Source: Odoribacter sp. AF15-53 (lineage in GTDB: Bacteria; Bacteroidota; Bacteroidia; Bacteroidales; Marinifilaceae). From it: 64,000 bases of DNA. Of the stretch, positions 62,601 through 64,000 are shown in pieces (position 1 is the first letter of the stretch; every line of letters begins with the position of its first letter). The stretch covers positions 682,001-746,000 of the forward strand of contig NZ_QUHC01000001.1 in the NCBI RefSeq assembly GCF_003479425.1, written 5' to 3'. The notes beneath the pieces are model-generated. The model was not told where the DNA came from and did not search any database. It saw nothing but the letters and a program-made list of their open reading frames with translations. Position numbers and translations under genes: made by a program.

Positions 62601-62931
62601 CAACCCGTGGGAAAACGTGGATCGGCGGGCTTTTACCGATCGGTGGAAAGAACCGGGGGACTTGAAGCGCTTCTTGGGTATACCCGAAAGTCAAAGTGAT
62701 AATAAACGTTATTCCGAACGTTTCGTGGAGCGGGACAACTTGTTTGAAATTCGGAATATTTCGATTGCCTACGAGTTTAAGCCGGAATGGTTGAAGAAAT
62801 TGGGAGTTAAGCGCTTGAACGTCGGTTTCGGGATGAGCGATATCGCCCGTTTTTCTTCGATGAAACTGGAGCGGGGAACTTCTTATCCTTTCGAAAGGAG
62901 CTTTAATATTACGTTCAGACCGACTTTTTAG
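59602..62931 (+). CDS. SusC/RagA-family TonB-dependent outer-membrane transporter with STN domain
   Basis: 1,109 residues from the ATG at 59602; 59620 is equally possible, and an earlier in-frame ATG at 59494 runs into the inverted repeat. A signal peptide precedes a secretin/TonB STN domain (about residues 50-120), a carboxypeptidase-regulatory-like domain with DADGNPLPGATVLLKGTS, the plug with DVVVTGYYTQAKNAYTGEL and ILIRGANSI, and a beta barrel. The STN domain signals to FecR, fitting its place in this locus. The nutrient is not readable. Confidence 0.93.
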   Translation: MRKNVSMKFANKYRWIPRVCLLFCCLILHSLSGFCDSPSPKFDEKTPLNLKFENATMLQVLNTLKKETSLDFVYNHEEIKGIPLITREFKNATVREILDYCLKNTPYTYTLVNDVVIIKKRQEVKGVDKVTVTGDVKDADGNPLPGATVLLKGTSFGVATDSEGKFKLEIPVQKEMVLIFNFIGMESQTFAITKSEELHVVLKEDTRELEDVVVTGYYTQAKNAYTGELTTVKGEDLLKVSPTNVIQALASLVPGLRIVENNEQGSNPNAIPEILIRGANSIMTENQADVNTPLIMLDGVEISIEELYDLDIYDIGQVTVLKDASAAVLYGDKAASGVILVERTKVKEAKPRLTYNFTPNFSYPDLTSLRLCNAEQKLELERLAGLYDEVNGSLDPAYYYKLDNIRRGVYTDWPSKPLRWAFSHNHSVTLTGRGNGIEYRASGTFRDSYGVMKGDNRRNYGANFSFAYHLTNKLTFNYRFAFTMTDSKASPYGDFSTYTKLNPYNPVRDEYGEYIKLYYFDPLLQNANDSRNQGNPLYDATLSSFNKGRNKSFSNYLSMRWDIQKSFFITGDINVSMNDSYSKVYVSPDDSSFEDKFLNQKGSYSFTHNESTNWAGKIALNYRLPLNEAGNTVLTLNVGSDFKMGNSSTISTKAEGFLKDGMTDIKFASQYASTRPSGGDKKTREVGFYGTGSFELLGRYFLNGSYKSAGSSRFGSEHRFAPVWSAGIGWNVDKESFMENVSWLNMLRLRFSVGSTANVTFSPYQAMTTYNYTTDLIHYAGIGAVPITMGNPDLNWQITMKYNWGLSATLFNERVNIDASYYKNKTKDALMPISLPWSVGVSSVQVNMGKLENSGYEFAISAHVIKQKGLFWMVTVNGSHVMDKLTNISTALKSIEVAQSLGARPSLMFQEGGSQFGIYAMRTAGIDPASGKELFINKNGEYAFNYDKNERVEVGNTNPILEGSIFSTISYKGFSLNITTGYKFGGDAYNNTLADKVENINPWENVDRRAFTDRWKEPGDLKRFLGIPESQSDNKRYSERFVERDNLFEIRNISIAYEFKPEWLKKLGVKRLNVGFGMSDIARFSSMKLERGTSYPFERSFNITFRPTF

Positions 62932-62953
62932 TAAACAGTAAATCAGAAAGCGT

Positions 62954-64000
62954 ATGAAAAAGATAATAATTCTACTGTGTATACCGTTCTTCTTTATTCG
63001 GTGTGATAGTTTTCTGGACGTGAATCCGGATTCGGAGGTGGTGAATAAAGATATGTTCAACACGGCAAGCGGTGTTGAAGATGCACTTTACGGCGTGTAC
63101 ATGACCATGGCGACCAAGGATATGTACGGTCGGTTGATGTCAACGATGATACCGGAGATTCTGGGGCAGAATTTCACTTCAACTTATCAATACCTGCCTT
63201 ATCTGGGACGTTTCGAATACGAGCGGAGCGAGACTAGAAACATGTACAAGAATATCTGGAAAACCAGTTATTTGACGATTAGTTACCTGAATAATATTAT
63301 CGAGAATCTGGAAGAAAAGAGTGAGAAGGATTTTCGCCATTACAACCTGTATATGGGTGAGGCTCTGGGATTAAGAGCCGCGATACATTTTGATTTGTTG
63401 CGATTCTTTGCCGTGCATATCACCTCCACGAACGAGGCGGCGAAAGCGAAGGCAATTCCTTACGTGACGGAATATGATTTCAAAGTAACCCCCTATTCTT
63501 CGGTGGAAGAGGCCTACGGGAAGATTATCACGGAACTCAAGAGGGCGGAAGGTTACCTGACGGAAGACGAATCGTTGATGCCGGCTAACCGCGTGGGGAA
63601 CGAGAAAGGATTTACCGGGGCCCGGGTGTTACATTTTAATCTTTATGCCGCACAAGCGATGTTAGCCCGGGTGTACTGGATGAAAGGCGACATGGATAAT
63701 GCCAAAGTGTACGCGGATAAGGTCATCCGGTCCGGAAAATTCCGTTTTGTCAGTAAAACTTCATTGGGGACGTTTATGCAAAAAAACGTGTCGATGGACG
63801 AGACAATATGGGGATTGTATAACGCCGAAGTGTATTCCGACTGGTTGACCTCGCATATCCGGCGGCAGGGACTTGGTGATCTCACCACGGATTTCAAAAG
63901 CATTTACGCTTACGAAGGTCCCTTGGGAAAGAAGGATTATCGTTGGGACAGCTGGTTCGGGACTTATGACCGGAGCGGTAATACCGTGGATATACTCGTG
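62954..64000 (+). CDS. SusD/RagB-family lipoprotein (partial)
   Basis: 349 residues, open at the window edge. Lipobox FFFIRC at residue 17 follows a short signal peptide, and DSFLDVNPDSEVVNKDMFNT is the usual SusD opening. The TPR-like region includes ALGLRAAIHFDLLRFFAV and ARVYWMKGDMDNAKVYADKV. It would form the surface lid of the SusC transporter 22 bases upstream. The C-terminal part lies outside the window. Confidence 0.93.
   Translation, partial: MKKIIILLCIPFFFIRCDSFLDVNPDSEVVNKDMFNTASGVEDALYGVYMTMATKDMYGRLMSTMIPEILGQNFTSTYQYLPYLGRFEYERSETRNMYKNIWKTSYLTISYLNNIIENLEEKSEKDFRHYNLYMGEALGLRAAIHFDLLRFFAVHITSTNEAAKAKAIPYVTEYDFKVTPYSSVEEAYGKIITELKRAEGYLTEDESLMPANRVGNEKGFTGARVLHFNLYAAQAMLARVYWMKGDMDNAKVYADKVIRSGKFRFVSKTSLGTFMQKNVSMDETIWGLYNAEVYSDWLTSHIRRQGLGDLTTDFKSIYAYEGPLGKKDYRWDSWFGTYDRSGNTVDILV

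Noticed and set aside
1..64000. tRNA or rRNA genes, insertion sequences
   Set aside because: No cloverleaf with CCA-like end, rRNA signature, or transposase was recognised by eye; a tRNAscan and IS search would be decisive.

Overview
The window looks like chromosome from a Bacteroidales gut bacterium, most like Butyricimonas/Odoribacter (Odoribacteraceae). This placement is an inference from family content, not a database match. The supporting content is a SusC/SusD pair with a FecR anti-sigma protein, NVEALA peptides, 6-bladed beta-propeller and BF3164-type lipoproteins, DUF1573, DUF6266, lipoprotein-type efflux adaptors, and promoters of the Bacteroidetes type (TTG, about 21 bases, TAnnTTTG). 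No tRNA, rRNA, CRISPR array or insertion sequence was recognised.

Layout. 1-5.1 kb (minus): a MacB-like ABC exporter operon (ATPase, two permeases, TolC-type channel, adaptor cut by the window edge). 5.2-6.8 kb (plus): histidine kinase 1 and OmpR-family regulator 1. 6.8-15.2 kb (minus): RND adaptor, two RND permeases and a signal peptidase I in one operon. 15.3-20.3 kb (minus): NVEALA peptide/propeller modules, with one unit duplicated in tandem. 20.4-22.3 kb: an AbiL-like RloB plus AAA ATPase pair. 22.4-26.3 kb: a compact lysis-like cassette (amidase, holin-like protein, two DUF6266 proteins, HTH protein). 26.8-43.9 kb (minus): a large array of NVEALA peptides, propeller lipoproteins, thioredoxin-like lipoproteins, two transglutaminase-like lipoproteins and a DUF1573 protein. 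44.0-46.0 kb (plus): histidine kinase 2 and regulator 2. 46.1-48.9 kb (minus): O-antigen-ligase-like protein with TPR repeats plus a propeller lipoprotein. 49-49.6 kb: a YafQ-type toxin-antitoxin pair. 49.6-53.5 kb (minus): OstA/LptA-like protein and two parvulin chaperones for envelope biogenesis. 53.6-64 kb (plus): RecQ, FecR, a zinc metalloprotease, SusC and a partial SusD.

The main unexplained structure is a shared promoter architecture. An 11-bp-spaced direct repeat (TATG...TATG on the plus strand) lies directly upstream of the -33 position at six places: before the RND/signal peptidase operon, before three NVEALA modules, before the array whose promoter is back to back with kinase 2, and before the O-antigen-ligase-like operon. 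In every case the next element is a Bacteroidetes -7 box 21-22 bases further on. A second sequence class (TTGTAGTAA twice, 11-bp spacing) sits in the same position before the ABC exporter operon and again before regulator 1. The simplest reading is two OmpR-type regulators, each controlling its neighbours. Regulator 2 would co-activate secreted Cys-containing NVEALA peptides, their propeller and CxxC lipoproteins, an RND exporter and a dedicated signal peptidase. This is proposed as a candidate undescribed secreted-peptide envelope system.

The array shows active duplication and decay: a 1,706-bp tandem repeat with 356 identical bases, a 10.8-kb segment flanked by identical 144-bp direct repeats, a DUF1573 gene remnant, and a propeller gene with a nonsense codon in its most conserved motif.
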